DNA of 64,000 nucleotides from Albibacterium sp035514885 (GTDB lineage Bacteria; Bacteroidota; Bacteroidia; Sphingobacteriales; Sphingobacteriaceae). Shown here piece by piece: positions 31,618 to 41,779 of the stretch (within the stretch, counting starts at the first letter, position 1; each line of letters begins with the position of its first letter). Position numbers and translations under genes: made by a program. The stretch is from the NCBI RefSeq assembly GCF_035514885.1, contig NZ_DATJCH010000012.1, positions 62,001 through 126,000 of the forward strand. The letters run 5' to 3'. Below the pieces are notes generated by a model. It had not been told where the DNA came from. It ran no database searches and worked only from the letters and a program-made list of their open reading frames with translations.

Positions 31618-34600
31618 ATGAGTGATGACATGATATCGGCAATGGGCGAACGGGCTGCGATGGGTGGTTATGTGCCTCAATTCAATGAATTTGCCCGCTT
31701 TGCTTACCGCGAGCTGGTAAATAACAATCTTGAATGGATTAAAATTGCCGATCCCGAAGCTGAAAAATTAGACGATATTCAATTTGCTACCAAAAGTGAA
31801 GTTCACGCTTATCAAGTGAAATGGACTATTGCCGGTCAAACCATCAGCTATCTCAATTTCGTTAATTTATTACCCTTGATTCTATCGAGCTGGAAAGGGC
31901 TTGGAGAAATCCATTCCAAAAACAAGAAAAAAGTTATCGCTCATTTACTGACTAATAAGACACTTTCCAAACATGATCGTATAATGTCTGGAAAAAAGAT
32001 GATCGGGACTTTTGCTGATTTTTACGTAGAGGTTTGGCAAAAATGGAAACTTGGTCAACCCGTAGTAAAAAAATGGAATTCAGTCATTAAGGAATTGATA
32101 GACAATCTGAAACTATCAGAACCTGAGTTTAAAACATTCATTTCCCAGTTTGAATTTCATCCCGCTCACATCGGTGTAGACCTCAAAGTTGGTTTGCGAG
32201 TGCACTCAGGCGAAGTAGATGATTTACTAACCTTTAGATCATTTTTGCTAGAAAAAGTATCTGACCCTGCGCGGGTAGTACCATTTACAAAAGAAGAAAT
32301 CATTGATGGTCTGGTCTGGGCTACAAAGTTTAAGACAACATTTAATCATGAATTAAGTGTTGATGTTAACCGCTATCAATCCATAAGGCCAACAGTTAAT
32401 GACCTGAATGAAAAATTATCAACACATAATAGCGGCTATCTTTTTTTGGTCGGTGGCCCAGGAAGTGGTAAATCCACACTACTGACAGAATGGATGAGGG
32501 GGCGCACGGAGCGAATTATTAAATACTATGCCTTTGACTTTACCAATCCATCATTCGCAGTCAACTACCAGGATCGTGGTGATGCAACCAACCTGTACTT
32601 TGATCTGGTTTTTCAGTTGAAGGAAGCAGGATTTTATAGAAAGTCGGTTTTGCCTTATAAAGATCTTGGGTTCTTAAAATCTGTTTTTTCGGAACAATTG
32701 GAAGAGCTTGGGCGTGAACATAAGGAGCATAAAACCAAAGCTATTATCGTTATCGATGGACTGGATCACGTACCCAGGGAGTATACGTCAGTCAAACAAA
32801 GCTTCCTACGGGACTTGCCCTTACCTACAGATTTGCCGGAAGGTGTTTTTATTGTGCTTGGTAGTCAATCTTATGAGTTGGAAGATCTTAGTCAGGAAAT
32901 TAAAGCGGAGTGGGGGTCAGGTAGCCGTTCAGTCCAGATGAATCCTATGGGCAAAAAAGAGGTAATTCAATATGCCGAATCTTCAGAAATTACACCCGTC
33001 CTTACCACTGAACAGCAAGAATTGCTTTTCGACAAGTCTCAAGGACACCCACTATATTTATCTTATCTCGTAGAGCAATTGAAAAATGCTGAAAATAGGG
33101 ACGAGACATTAAGTGGATTTATCACAATTGAAGGTAATATCCTGTTATATTACAATAAAATTTGGGAACCAGTCAGTGGCAATGCTGGGCTGATTGAAAT
33201 GCTTGGTCTGATGGCTCGGATCAACGAAAGTATCTCAATTGATTTCGTTAAAGAGTGGGGGCTGCCGAAACAATCTCTACTCGATTTTAATAGGAATGCT
33301 CGGATACTATTTGACGAAAGCCAAAATTATTGGACTTTTTTTCATAACTCGTTTCGACTGTTTCTACTATCAGAGGCGGCAGTTGATCCATTGACTAATA
33401 AATATGACGCCAACCAGGACATCAGCTACCACCAACGCTTGGCAAAATTCTATAATATGTCGACAGTCGAACCTAGCTGGAAACAAAATTATCACCTATT
33501 TGCATCAGGTGATTTTGAACAATTTATTGCAGCAACTTCTCCTGAAGCATTCTTTTCACAACTAATCAATTTTCGCCCGCCTGATGAGATTAGAAGAGAT
33601 ATTAAGTTGGGAATCGAAATTGCGCAAAAAGACAGTAATTTAAGTACCCTGCTTCGTTATTTGTTTTCTTTGGCAGAATTAGATCGGCGGACTTTTAACG
33701 TTGAGCCAGCTTCATATATTGAAGAATTGCTGTTATTAGGTAAAATAACACAAGCTAAACACTACGCTAGGAAAGGGGCAACACTCTTGATAAACCAGCG
33801 TTATGCTTTGGAAGTAGCCAGACTGTTTTACGAGTTCGGAGAATGCGCCGAAGGTTTGTTGCTGTTTAGTCTGGCACAGCCCGAAATGGTTACAGAAGAA
33901 GGTATTATCTTGGATTACCGGGAGAATATCGACAACTCCTCTTATAACTTGTTGCAGGAGTGGGTAACCTCGGCGGCATTATTCCAAAGCCACAAGACAG
34001 TCTTGCAAAAAATCAGTAACCTTAAGGCGATCAACCTCCCGATAGAGCGTGAACCAATGATAACCCCTGAGTTGATTACTAGTCTGCTGATGCGTGACTT
34101 GGCTATCGCACTAATTAATCAGGAAAAATTTTCTGAAATGCAAGAAGTTCTCGTTTGGTTTGATCTAACGGTGGACCAACAGAAAACCCATTTCTTCCAC
34201 ATATTACGTTATGCAGTAAATGCTAATGCAGGACAAAACAAGGACGAGGCAAGGAAGTTCTTGAAAATTTTGCTTGCCAACTTTTCACCTTCAAATACTA
34301 GCAATGGTAAACGGATCGCGATGGCAGAACTGATCTTAAGCCTCGAAAAGGACAAAGAACTCGCGGCTAAATGGATTGACGGTGTTAAGCAGCCCCTGAT
34401 ACAAAATAGTGAAAAATTAGGCTTTGAGCCGAGCTTTAATGTATTTCGGCCTCTAATAAAGCTCAATAAAGTAATGAACTTGATTGGCAAAGGGGTGACT
34501 ATAACAGCTGCTGTCCCTTCAGACTCATACACCTCAGACGACCATGTTATTGTTGAATTTCAACGTATGCTGTGTATGATAACACAGTTACTATGCGAGG

Positions 34601-37600
34601 GATTAGAAAGCAAACCTATTATCGACCTCACTCGGCGGATTAAACCAATTATCCAGTTTTACAATCGTGAGTTTCCAATGCGGAATTCGTATTGGTACCG
34701 ACTCACGCAAATGAAAACAGATTATTTTGATTTTCTGATACAAGCAGTGTACGCTTCAGGCAGGAGAAATGTGGAGGGATTAATTACTGAGCTGGAAGCC
34801 AATATCGCCAAACATTGTAAATATTGGACCAGCGAACACGTACGTGGCATTGCCAACACCTTACTCACAATGAATTTGGAAGTCGAAAGAGCTTTGACAT
34901 TACTATCCTCACAGGAATCGATCATGCTAATCGATAAAGATATTAACGGTAGGATTACTGAATGCATGGAGCAGGCAAAAAGCTATCTGTTAGTCGACGA
35001 CAAGGAAAAGGCAGAAAAATGGCTAAAAAAAGGAATAGAAGAATCTATCGGTGTTGGCTACCGCAAAGACTATCAATACAACACTTGGCTAGACTGGCTG
35101 ATTCAAAATATCCAAAGACATCCAGAAACAGCATCACAAAATATTGGTTGGTTCTTATCCCACCTACATCATTTGAGGGAAGCCACGGAGGGACGAGCGG
35201 CTGATCTGGCAGCAACTAAATTACTGGGCTTGACACTCAATTGGAATCCGAGTGCTGGCGTTACACAAATGAAATGGATGCTCGATAATGCCTTAATCGA
35301 CTATGAAGATGCCGTAAGCACTTTTGTAAAATCATTGTTGGCAAAAGAAACTAGTTTACAGGAATATGAATTATTAGTCGGAATCTACGCAAATCTCTAT
35401 TTATTTTTTGCGGTTGATTCCGACCATAGTTTACTGAAGCGTTTATTACGAAAAGGGGAAGTACTTTATTCTGAGACATTTGGCGATATTTGGATACCGA
35501 CCATGTACCACATCATTACGACAAAAGCACTTGATGAACAACGCCCTGGATTGCTCATCGTGCTGGAGGAGTTCCTGAAGGACACCGGAAAAAAAGTGCA
35601 TGAACTGATTCCGGGTTTTGCCATTCCTGAAGAACCCGATCATCGTAGGTCTGACTCGTCTTCTTCATCAAACACACTTGTTATCGGTGCAGATCATCAA
35701 AGTATGCTCCATAGAGACGTTATAGCTTTAGTGAATAATTACGAACAATTCAGGGATTTGCTAAAGAAAGAAGACAAGGCTAATTCCTGGTATAATTGGA
35801 CAGAAGTTTATAAGAAGATAGAATCCTCAATTGATTTGGCTAGAATACAGGAGATCAGCGAAATCATTATCGGAAACCGGAAGCCGATTGAGTTACTTGT
35901 TTTGTTAAGTGAAAAAGCTTACGAACTTGGCGATAGCGCGTTGGCTGAACAACTGGTTAACGAAGGAATCTCTCAGTCCAGTGCTAGTGGCTGGATAACA
36001 TTTTATGATGGAGGTTCCCGCATTAAAACTTTTACAGCGCTACGTAAAATAAAAGGTGCCGCTGGGATAAAAAAAGCATTTGATGTATTTAGTTATGACT
36101 TATTGCATAGTGAATCGGCCGGAAATTATGCAGAAGCTTTGGATGAAATTTTACCTGTGATAGCACCCGGATATGATGAAGATGCTATATGGTCACAACT
36201 GTTTGGATACCTTCAAAGATTAATGTCCACCAGCACACCTTCAGAGAATTTACCTGACCTAAGTCCGCAAGATAAAAGCCTTTATGATAATATCATTGAT
36301 TTGATGAACTATTTTTCGGCATATCCAGTAACCCTTGTTTACACGGCAGCACAAAAATTGCTTGCAGGTCAATTAAGTGGTAAGATGCAATATCCGATTC
36401 AGGTTGTTTCCTCGTTGCAAAAGGATAATGATGAAAGTGCAGAACTATTCATCGGTCTATTACTATTATGCCAAGAATACGGAAATGATATTTCTGTCTT
36501 TTACACACAACTCAATCAATTAGCTATGTCATCTAATTTTATGATTAGGTCTGAGGCTGCTCAATTACTAGAATTAAATGGTCAACAAATTCCCGAGATT
36601 GCTGAGCAAACCTTATCGCCGTTCTATAAGTTGGATCTTGATAGCTCTGGCTCAGATAGCATTACCCTTAACATCGAAGGAGAAGTACACCCACTTGGTC
36701 AGATCATCAGGTTAATCAAACCGCTAGACCGGGATCTGAAGATCTTATCCAAGATGACGGGAATTGCTGAAAAAACGCTAATATACCGCACATATATACT
36801 GTTAAGCCGAACTGGTATACCTGTAGATTGGCTGAATGGAGACGATGGCGATTTTAGTAAGCATTTGGAAAGGATACGCTTGAGGTATAGTTACACTAAG
36901 CCCCGCGTCCTAGCCGTGAAACGCGCTATCGCAAGAGTGGTGTCCGAATTGGTAGATGCCGGAACATTTGATAAGGAATCTGCCGTTCAATTTTTTGGCC
37001 CTCGTGACAAAGGTCCCGATTTATTTGCTGCTACTAAAAGACCTGTATTTATTAGACGGCTGGGTGAAAAGAAATTCATGCTGGACACTAAACATTGGCT
37101 GGAGGAAATAGAGAAAAATCCGAGATTGAAAGAGACTGTATTACGTAATGAAGATGGACGTAATATTATTGGCGAATACACAGTCCTTACCAGCCTATTT
37201 TGGGGTAAAGCAACGCAGGTGTTCATGAGCCAGATTAAAGGTAGCCCGGAAACGAACTATGGGTGGTTTATCTTTGGAGGTGTAATCAATAAACAAACAA
37301 ATGATTACCACAACCTTAAAAAAACAGGTAATAGTCTAATTATTATTCGAGAAGAAACTCATGGTAATTTTAGTACATTATCCAGTTGGATCGCCTTCAA
37401 TCCGGTCTTAGCAAAGTATCTCGGATGGCAACCGCTTCCAGGAAAGTTATTTGCTTGGGCAGATGAATATGGCAATTGCCTGATAGAGTCTGTTTATTGG
37501 CTGGATGGAAATATCAAAATGCAACCACCACATTTATATAGTGAAGCAGGTGAAGGTTGGTATGTATTAGCAACTGACCAAGCTTTAGCAAAAATAAAGG

Positions 37601-37698
37601 AGATCGAACCTTTGCTTTATCAAGAGAAATTTATTTATCGCTCTAAAGAAAATGACAGTGACTCTGAACAACACTCGACAATTATTGAACTTGAATAA
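31618..37698 (+). CDS. Avs-like STAND NTPase with N-terminal Cap4/DUF4297-type nuclease, candidate antiphage protein
   Basis: A single 2026-residue protein. Residues about 20-200 resemble the Cap4/DUF4297 PD-(D/E)XK nuclease: FARFAYRELV, then LDDIQF with Asp52/Asp53, and HAYQVKW with Gln66-Lys68. The STAND NTPase follows: Walker A GGPGSGKST (279-287), Walker B AIIVIDGLDHV (375-385), sensor-like FIVLGSQS (411-418) and the GxP motif GHPLYLSYL (476-484), then a winged-helix part. Residues about 560-1750 are helical and repeat-like, the usual sensor region. A different C-terminal part (about 1750-2026) has FGPRDKGPDLF and WFIFGGV. In AVAST proteins such sensors bind phage terminase or portal and switch on the nuclease. 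That role is inferred from architecture. Two broken recombinases flank it. Confidence 0.75.
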   Translation: MSDDMISAMGERAAMGGYVPQFNEFARFAYRELVNNNLEWIKIADPEAEKLDDIQFATKSEVHAYQVKWTIAGQTISYLNFVNLLPLILSSWKGLGEIHSKNKKKVIAHLLTNKTLSKHDRIMSGKKMIGTFADFYVEVWQKWKLGQPVVKKWNSVIKELIDNLKLSEPEFKTFISQFEFHPAHIGVDLKVGLRVHSGEVDDLLTFRSFLLEKVSDPARVVPFTKEEIIDGLVWATKFKTTFNHELSVDVNRYQSIRPTVNDLNEKLSTHNSGYLFLVGGPGSGKSTLLTEWMRGRTERIIKYYAFDFTNPSFAVNYQDRGDATNLYFDLVFQLKEAGFYRKSVLPYKDLGFLKSVFSEQLEELGREHKEHKTKAIIVIDGLDHVPREYTSVKQSFLRDLPLPTDLPEGVFIVLGSQSYELEDLSQEIKAEWGSGSRSVQMNPMGKKEVIQYAESSEITPVLTTEQQELLFDKSQGHPLYLSYLVEQLKNAENRDETLSGFITIEGNILLYYNKIWEPVSGNAGLIEMLGLMARINESISIDFVKEWGLPKQSLLDFNRNARILFDESQNYWTFFHNSFRLFLLSEAAVDPLTNKYDANQDISYHQRLAKFYNMSTVEPSWKQNYHLFASGDFEQFIAATSPEAFFSQLINFRPPDEIRRDIKLGIEIAQKDSNLSTLLRYLFSLAELDRRTFNVEPASYIEELLLLGKITQAKHYARKGATLLINQRYALEVARLFYEFGECAEGLLLFSLAQPEMVTEEGIILDYRENIDNSSYNLLQEWVTSAALFQSHKTVLQKISNLKAINLPIEREPMITPELITSLLMRDLAIALINQEKFSEMQEVLVWFDLTVDQQKTHFFHILRYAVNANAGQNKDEARKFLKILLANFSPSNTSNGKRIAMAELILSLEKDKELAAKWIDGVKQPLIQNSEKLGFEPSFNVFRPLIKLNKVMNLIGKGVTITAAVPSDSYTSDDHVIVEFQRMLCMITQLLCEGLESKPIIDLTRRIKPIIQFYNREFPMRNSYWYRLTQMKTDYFDFLIQAVYASGRRNVEGLITELEANIAKHCKYWTSEHVRGIANTLLTMNLEVERALTLLSSQESIMLIDKDINGRITECMEQAKSYLLVDDKEKAEKWLKKGIEESIGVGYRKDYQYNTWLDWLIQNIQRHPETASQNIGWFLSHLHHLREATEGRAADLAATKLLGLTLNWNPSAGVTQMKWMLDNALIDYEDAVSTFVKSLLAKETSLQEYELLVGIYANLYLFFAVDSDHSLLKRLLRKGEVLYSETFGDIWIPTMYHIITTKALDEQRPGLLIVLEEFLKDTGKKVHELIPGFAIPEEPDHRRSDSSSSSNTLVIGADHQSMLHRDVIALVNNYEQFRDLLKKEDKANSWYNWTEVYKKIESSIDLARIQEISEIIIGNRKPIELLVLLSEKAYELGDSALAEQLVNEGISQSSASGWITFYDGGSRIKTFTALRKIKGAAGIKKAFDVFSYDLLHSESAGNYAEALDEILPVIAPGYDEDAIWSQLFGYLQRLMSTSTPSENLPDLSPQDKSLYDNIIDLMNYFSAYPVTLVYTAAQKLLAGQLSGKMQYPIQVVSSLQKDNDESAELFIGLLLLCQEYGNDISVFYTQLNQLAMSSNFMIRSEAAQLLELNGQQIPEIAEQTLSPFYKLDLDSSGSDSITLNIEGEVHPLGQIIRLIKPLDRDLKILSKMTGIAEKTLIYRTYILLSRTGIPVDWLNGDDGDFSKHLERIRLRYSYTKPRVLAVKRAIARVVSELVDAGTFDKESAVQFFGPRDKGPDLFAATKRPVFIRRLGEKKFMLDTKHWLEEIEKNPRLKETVLRNEDGRNIIGEYTVLTSLFWGKATQVFMSQIKGSPETNYGWFIFGGVINKQTNDYHNLKKTGNSLIIIREETHGNFSTLSSWIAFNPVLAKYLGWQPLPGKLFAWADEYGNCLIESVYWLDGNIKMQPPHLYSEAGEGWYVLATDQALAKIKEIEPLLYQEKFIYRSKENDSDSEQHSTIIELE

Positions 37699-37946
37699 CT
37701 TACTGAGGTCAAAATCACTGTTTTATCTCTGTTCTTTGACAGTCGTGTTCATAAGTACAGAGTTGAAGGGGGGCTGTCTTGCTAAAAGCAACCAATCTAG
37801 AACCTCAGTATTGTTCAAATATTATCTTTTCAGTTTGATTGTGGCAGGCTGTATTTCTTTAGTATATATAATATCCTTTAAATCTGAAGCGTCTCTCAAT
37901 TGATTCAACCGTCTCAAATCATCCAAAAAAGAGTTCGAGTTTTGTA

Positions 37947-37963
37947 CCAGTGGGTTCACAAAA
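37947..37963 (+). other. Possible attachment-site remnant resembling the tRNA-Lys 3' end
   Basis: CCAGTGGGTTCACA (37947-37960) matches the tRNA-Lys 3' end plus flank, CCAGCGGGATCACA (30436-30449), at 12 of 14 positions, and a T-loop-like GTTCGAG lies just before it. GGTTCACAAAA (37953-37963) recurs exactly at 47860-47870. It could be the junction between two tandem elements. The match is short and may be chance. Confidence 0.3.
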
Positions 37964-37986
37964 GGCGCAAGAAATTGCGCCTTTTT
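37960..37986 (+). terminator. Intrinsic terminator downstream of the NTPase gene
   Basis: A stem AAAGGCGCAA / TTGCGCCTTT with a GAAA tetraloop and a T-run. It lies about 260 bases after the NTPase stop, close to the element junction. Confidence 0.75.
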
Positions 37987-38057
37987 GCATTAAACGACCC
38001 TGTTTACTGCGATTTTTACAAAAAAGCGATTCATTTAATATCATTCTATAGCATATC

Positions 38058-38111
38058 ATTCGGTGACCTATTCAGTGACCTATTTTAAATGGTAAATTTA
38101 GGTCACCGAAT
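38058..38111. repeat. Inverted repeat with tandem 12-bp repeats upstream of the integrase remnant
   Basis: ATTCGGTGACCTA (38058-38070) and TAGGTCACCGAAT (38099-38111) are a perfect 13-bp inverted pair. Inside, CGGTGACCTATT (38061-38072) is followed at once by CAGTGACCTATT (38073-38084). Three copies of the GTGACCTA unit therefore sit within 54 bases. This fits recombinase arm sites or an operator for the integrase gene, which starts 73 bases downstream. Confidence 0.6.
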
Positions 38112-38183
38112 TAGACGGGTTTGATGAGGCGAATTGGACAAAAAGGACTCTCAAATATTTATTTGTTAACCTTTTAGTGTGGG

Positions 38184-39467
38184 ATGATGAAAATCAAACA
38201 AAACATGGATTTTCTGCTTGGGATACGCAGAAGTCAAACGAAAAATGATGTGGCACCTTTGTACATCCGAGTGACCATTGACGGTATTTCTAAGAAAATA
38301 TCGCTGGGAGTAAAAATTAATCCAAAAGACTGGGATATTAAATCCAAGCGGGTCAAAAAAACAGAGCCTTCTTATAAGGTCATTAATTCCAAAATTATTC
38401 AAACTCAAGTTGATTTAGATCGGCATTTCAACGCTTTGCAAACTCAAGTAGATCGGGTAACACCCGATATGGTAAAGAATGCATACCTAGGGAGGTTGGA
38501 AACAAAAGCAAACTCAGAGAAATCTGAAAAAGGGAAAGACACCATCCTATATGCTTTTGATGAGTTTATTATGCGCTTCAAAAAATGGTCGATAAAGGAC
38601 TCTGATCATATGATACACTCAAGCATTGACGTACCACCAAAAAGAAGGTGGAATCATTTTTAGTGCATAATTATAAAGCGAAGGATCCTGCACTAAATAA
38701 AATTGAACCTAACTTCGGTGATAATTTCTATGATTACCTTACCCTTGAGGTAAAAGTTCCACTGGCTTAGCCATCGGCTAAGAAACATATCAAAAACTCC
38801 AAGCAGATTATTAAATCAGGTGTCAAAAAGAAGCTAATTACAGTCAATCCTATTGAGGACTTTAAATGCGGTGGCGATGATACTCAAATCCTGCCCTTAG
38901 AACTTCATCAGGTAGATGCCATCTACAATAAAGATTTTGGTATTGATCGCTTGAATGAAGTTCGTGACTCTTTTGTTTTCCAATGTTCACTGGCTTTGCC
39001 TATCAAGATATCTATGGGCTTACATTAGAGAACATTGTTCACGTCAGAACAGCTAAGGAAAAGTGGTTAATCAAAGACCGGGTCAAAACAGGTGTATCCG
39101 AAATGGTTCCAGTACTACCCATTGTGAATGATTTGATCAAGATGTATCGGAATCACCCCAAATGCATCATTAATAACCGATTGATGCCCATTGACTCCAA
39201 TGCCGGTATAATAGCTATTTAAAAGAGATTGCGACTATCTGTGGTATCAAAAGGGATTTAAACACTCATCGCGCCAGGCACACCTTCGCCGATATTATGC
39301 TCAATTCTGGAGTGCCACTGGAAGATGTCAGCAAAATCCTTGGTCATAAAAATATCCGAACCACCCAACGTTACTGCCGTGTTCGGAAAGAACGTATCAG
39401 CCAAAGTATGCATATGGCTAAGAACAAACTGTTTTCTGAGGATGGAAAATTGATGTTGGTAGGTTGA
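38184..39467 (+). pseudogene. Tyrosine recombinase (phage-type integrase), inactivated
   Basis: A full-length integrase of about 420 codons can be traced through at least four frame changes. The N-terminal arm-binding part is intact to about 38630 (LYIRVTIDGISKKISLGVKI, then INPKDWDIKSKRVKK). A frameshift follows near 38640. The core-binding part (VHNYKAKDPALNK ... KHIKNSKQIIKSG) contains an in-frame TAG near 38768. Another frameshift occurs near 38980 before FTGFAYQDIYGLTLENI, and one near 39218 before YLKEIATICGIKRD. The catalytic box THRARHTFADIML and LGHKNIRTTQRYCRV (His-x-x-Arg, His, Tyr) are still readable at the end. The family integrates elements next to tRNA or other sites. The element can no longer move by this enzyme. 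Confidence 0.9.
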
Positions 39468-39616
39468 TGAAAAGAAGTTTTATGACTGTTTCAGTTGTGT
39501 GTAGAACAGTTAGCCTCAATCTCCAATTCCTATTAAGAACATTAATTAAAAGCCACTTCTACAATCAGCGTCAAAAAAACAATAGTATTAAGTTTATTAT
39601 TATACCTTTTTTTATT

Positions 39617-39634
39617 TAATTTTGTATAATTACA
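39617..39634 (+). promoter_or_regulatory. Promoter and possible MarR operator of the carotenoid cluster
   Basis: TAATTTTG (39617-39624) fits the -7 consensus TAnnTTTG. TGTATAATTACA (39623-39634), an inverted pair TGTA/TACA, overlaps its end and lies 15 bases before the marR start. A MarR dimer there would block transcription start. No clear -33 element is visible. Confidence 0.4.
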
Positions 39635-39648
39635 TACCATAATAAAAT

Positions 39649-40305
39649 ATGAAATACGACCTTTTAAAAAATGTTGTCAATCTTTTAGAAGAATTTGAGA
39701 CGGAAAACGTATTAGGAAAAAAATATCCTAATGATATCGAAGGCTTTAAAAAATGGATAAATGCTAATGATGAGAATATAAATAATGAGCCATATTGGGA
39801 AGGGAAAGAAAATGGGCGTAGTGCCGAAAGTGTTATTAATACTTTAATTGTCCATATGAACAGATATGCCAAAAGTTATTCCAAGTCCGCCATATTTGGT
39901 TCAGATTTTTCTACGCAAGAAGATTTCATTTACCTTATTAACCTAAAAGCGTTTGGTGAAATGACCAAAATGGACTTGATCAAAAAAAATGTCCACGAGA
40001 AACCTGCCGGAATGCAAATTATCAATCGGTTGATTTCACAAGGCTGGGTTAATCAAACTGCTTCTGAAATTGATAAAAGAAGTAAAGTTTTAAAAATCAA
40101 CGATAAAGGTTTAAAAGTTTTAGAAAATCAAATGGACGAAATCAGGAAAGCAACTAAAATCGTTACAGGAGATTTAACACATAATGAAAAGATGGAATTA
40201 ATCGGATTACTTAATAAGCTCAATGATTTCCATCAATCGATTTATGAGAAAAATATTGAACCGAGAAATTTATTGAATGAGGTTTTAAAAGATAAAAAGG
40301 CATGA
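39649..40305 (+). CDS. MarR family transcriptional regulator of the carotenoid cluster
   Basis: A 218-residue winged-helix regulator. The DNA-binding part runs from about residue 85: DFIYLINLKAFGEMTKMDLI, the recognition helix near EKPAGMQIINRLISQGWV, and the wing with KRSKVLKINDKGLKVLE. The N-terminal 80 residues are longer than in typical MarR. It overlaps crtI by four bases (ATGA), so it is the first gene of the carotenoid operon and probably its own repressor. The inducing signal is unknown; light or oxidative stress would suit the cluster. Confidence 0.85.
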   Translation: MKYDLLKNVVNLLEEFETENVLGKKYPNDIEGFKKWINANDENINNEPYWEGKENGRSAESVINTLIVHMNRYAKSYSKSAIFGSDFSTQEDFIYLINLKAFGEMTKMDLIKKNVHEKPAGMQIINRLISQGWVNQTASEIDKRSKVLKINDKGLKVLENQMDEIRKATKIVTGDLTHNEKMELIGLLNKLNDFHQSIYEKNIEPRNLLNEVLKDKKA

Positions 40306-41774
40306 AGAAGAAAATAGCGGTTATCGGTTCTGGTTTTTCAGGATTGTCTGCTGCATCTTATTTGGCAAAAGCGGGAAATGAAGTTCACGTCTTTGAGAAG
40401 CACGAACAGCCGGGAGGACGCGCAAGGCAATTTTCTACTGTACAAGGATTCGTTTTCGATATGGGACCAAGTTGGTATTGGATGCCTGATATTATAGAGA
40501 GCTTTTTTGCTGATTTCGGTTATAAAGCTTCTGACTTCTTTGAGTTGATTTCATTAGATCCGCAGTTTGAAATGATTTTCTCAGAAGATAAAATCAGTGT
40601 TCCCGAAAGTTTGAAAGAATTAAAAAACTTGTTTGAACAAATTGAAAAAGGCGCAGGATTACGATTAGAAAAATTTATGAAATCGGCGAAATTCAAATAT
40701 GAAGTAGGGATGCAGGATTTTGTGAACAAACCTTGCCATAACTGGGCGGAATTTATTTCTCCAAAAATTGCCAGAAGTGCGTTGAAATTGGATTTGCTGA
40801 CAGACTTCAGATCGTACGTTGCAAAGTATTTTAAAAGTGAAAAACTAAGAACATTGATGGAGTTTCCTGTCATTTTTTTGGGTGCTTCTCCAAAAAATAT
40901 TCCAGCATTGTACAGTTTGATGAATTACGGAGGTTATGCTTTGGGGACGCATTATCCGAAGGGCGGCTTTTATCAATTGGTTCTAGCGATGAAAAAGGTA
41001 GCTGAAATCAATGGTACGGTTTTTCATTTTAGTAAAACCGTTGAAAGCATAAATGCACAAAATGGCATGATAACATCATTGACCATTAATGGTCAAATCT
41101 ATGGATTTGATGCAGTCATTGCTTCTTCGGATTATCATCATACAGAAACACTTTTAAATAAAGAGCTTAGAAATTATTCTGAAACATACTGGCAAAACAG
41201 AACATTTGCACCATCAAGTTTGATTTATTATTTGGGTATTAATCAAACTATTCCCAACCTCAAACATCATACACTTTTCTTTGAAAATGATCTGGACGAA
41301 CATATTGATTGTATCTACGGCGAGAGAAAATGGCCCGAAAAACCATTGTTTTATGCCTGTTGCCCATCAAGAACAGATGATACCGTTGCTCCCGCAGGCA
41401 AAGAAAACCTGTTTCTTTTGATGCCTTTGGCTATCGCAATAAACGATGAAGAATACGTACGGGAAAAATATTTAGCACAAATGCTTTCAAGGATCGAAAG
41501 ACATACAGGCACAACCGATCTACGATCAAAAATTGAATACAAAAGGAGTTATTGTATCAGTGATTTTATTTCAGATTACAATGCTTATGGCGGCAATGCT
41601 TATGGACTGGCAAACACACTCAGCCAAACTGCGGTCTTGAAACCTAAAATAAGAAACAAAAAATTAGAAAATTTATTCTATACAGGTCAGTTGACTATTC
41701 CTGGACCCGGAGTTCCCCCATCGATTATATCGGGGAAAATTGTAGCGAATGAGGTAATCAAACTTAAAAACTGA
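40302..41774 (+). CDS. crtI: Phytoene desaturase
   Basis: A 490-residue FAD enzyme that introduces double bases into phytoene to give lycopene. The N-terminal dinucleotide fold is VIGSGFSGLSAASYLAKAG (about residues 6-24), followed by HVFEKHEQPGGRARQF. The C-terminal carotenoid-oxidoreductase end is LFYTGQLTIPGPGVPPSI (about 464-481), the CrtI signature. The length fits CrtI (about 490). It starts within the marR stop and is followed by crtB after five bases. It acts at the inner membrane face. Confidence 0.95.
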   Translation: MKKKIAVIGSGFSGLSAASYLAKAGNEVHVFEKHEQPGGRARQFSTVQGFVFDMGPSWYWMPDIIESFFADFGYKASDFFELISLDPQFEMIFSEDKISVPESLKELKNLFEQIEKGAGLRLEKFMKSAKFKYEVGMQDFVNKPCHNWAEFISPKIARSALKLDLLTDFRSYVAKYFKSEKLRTLMEFPVIFLGASPKNIPALYSLMNYGGYALGTHYPKGGFYQLVLAMKKVAEINGTVFHFSKTVESINAQNGMITSLTINGQIYGFDAVIASSDYHHTETLLNKELRNYSETYWQNRTFAPSSLIYYLGINQTIPNLKHHTLFFENDLDEHIDCIYGERKWPEKPLFYACCPSRTDDTVAPAGKENLFLLMPLAIAINDEEYVREKYLAQMLSRIERHTGTTDLRSKIEYKRSYCISDFISDYNAYGGNAYGLANTLSQTAVLKPKIRNKKLENLFYTGQLTIPGPGVPPSIISGKIVANEVIKLKN

Positions 41775-41779
41775 ATGTT

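Larger units (their letters stand above)
37699..38183. other. Intergenic region between the NTPase and the integrase remnant
   Basis: 485 bases without a convincing gene. It contains a stem-loop terminator (37960-37986), a short stretch like a tRNA 3' end (37947-37960), and a repeat cluster with a perfect 13-bp inverted repeat (38058-38111). All are typical of the end of an integrated element. Confidence 0.6.

Noticed and set aside
37652..37903. An 83-codon frame with a possible membrane helix overlapping the end of the NTPase gene
   Set aside because: It overlaps 47 coding bases, has no leader or recognised family, and lies in a region full of element-end signals. It is more likely chance than a small membrane effector.
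37930..37962. A tRNA gene or tmRNA end suggested by GTTCGAG and the following CCA-like bases
   Set aside because: No acceptor, D or anticodon stems can be formed around it. Kept only as a possible attachment-site remnant.
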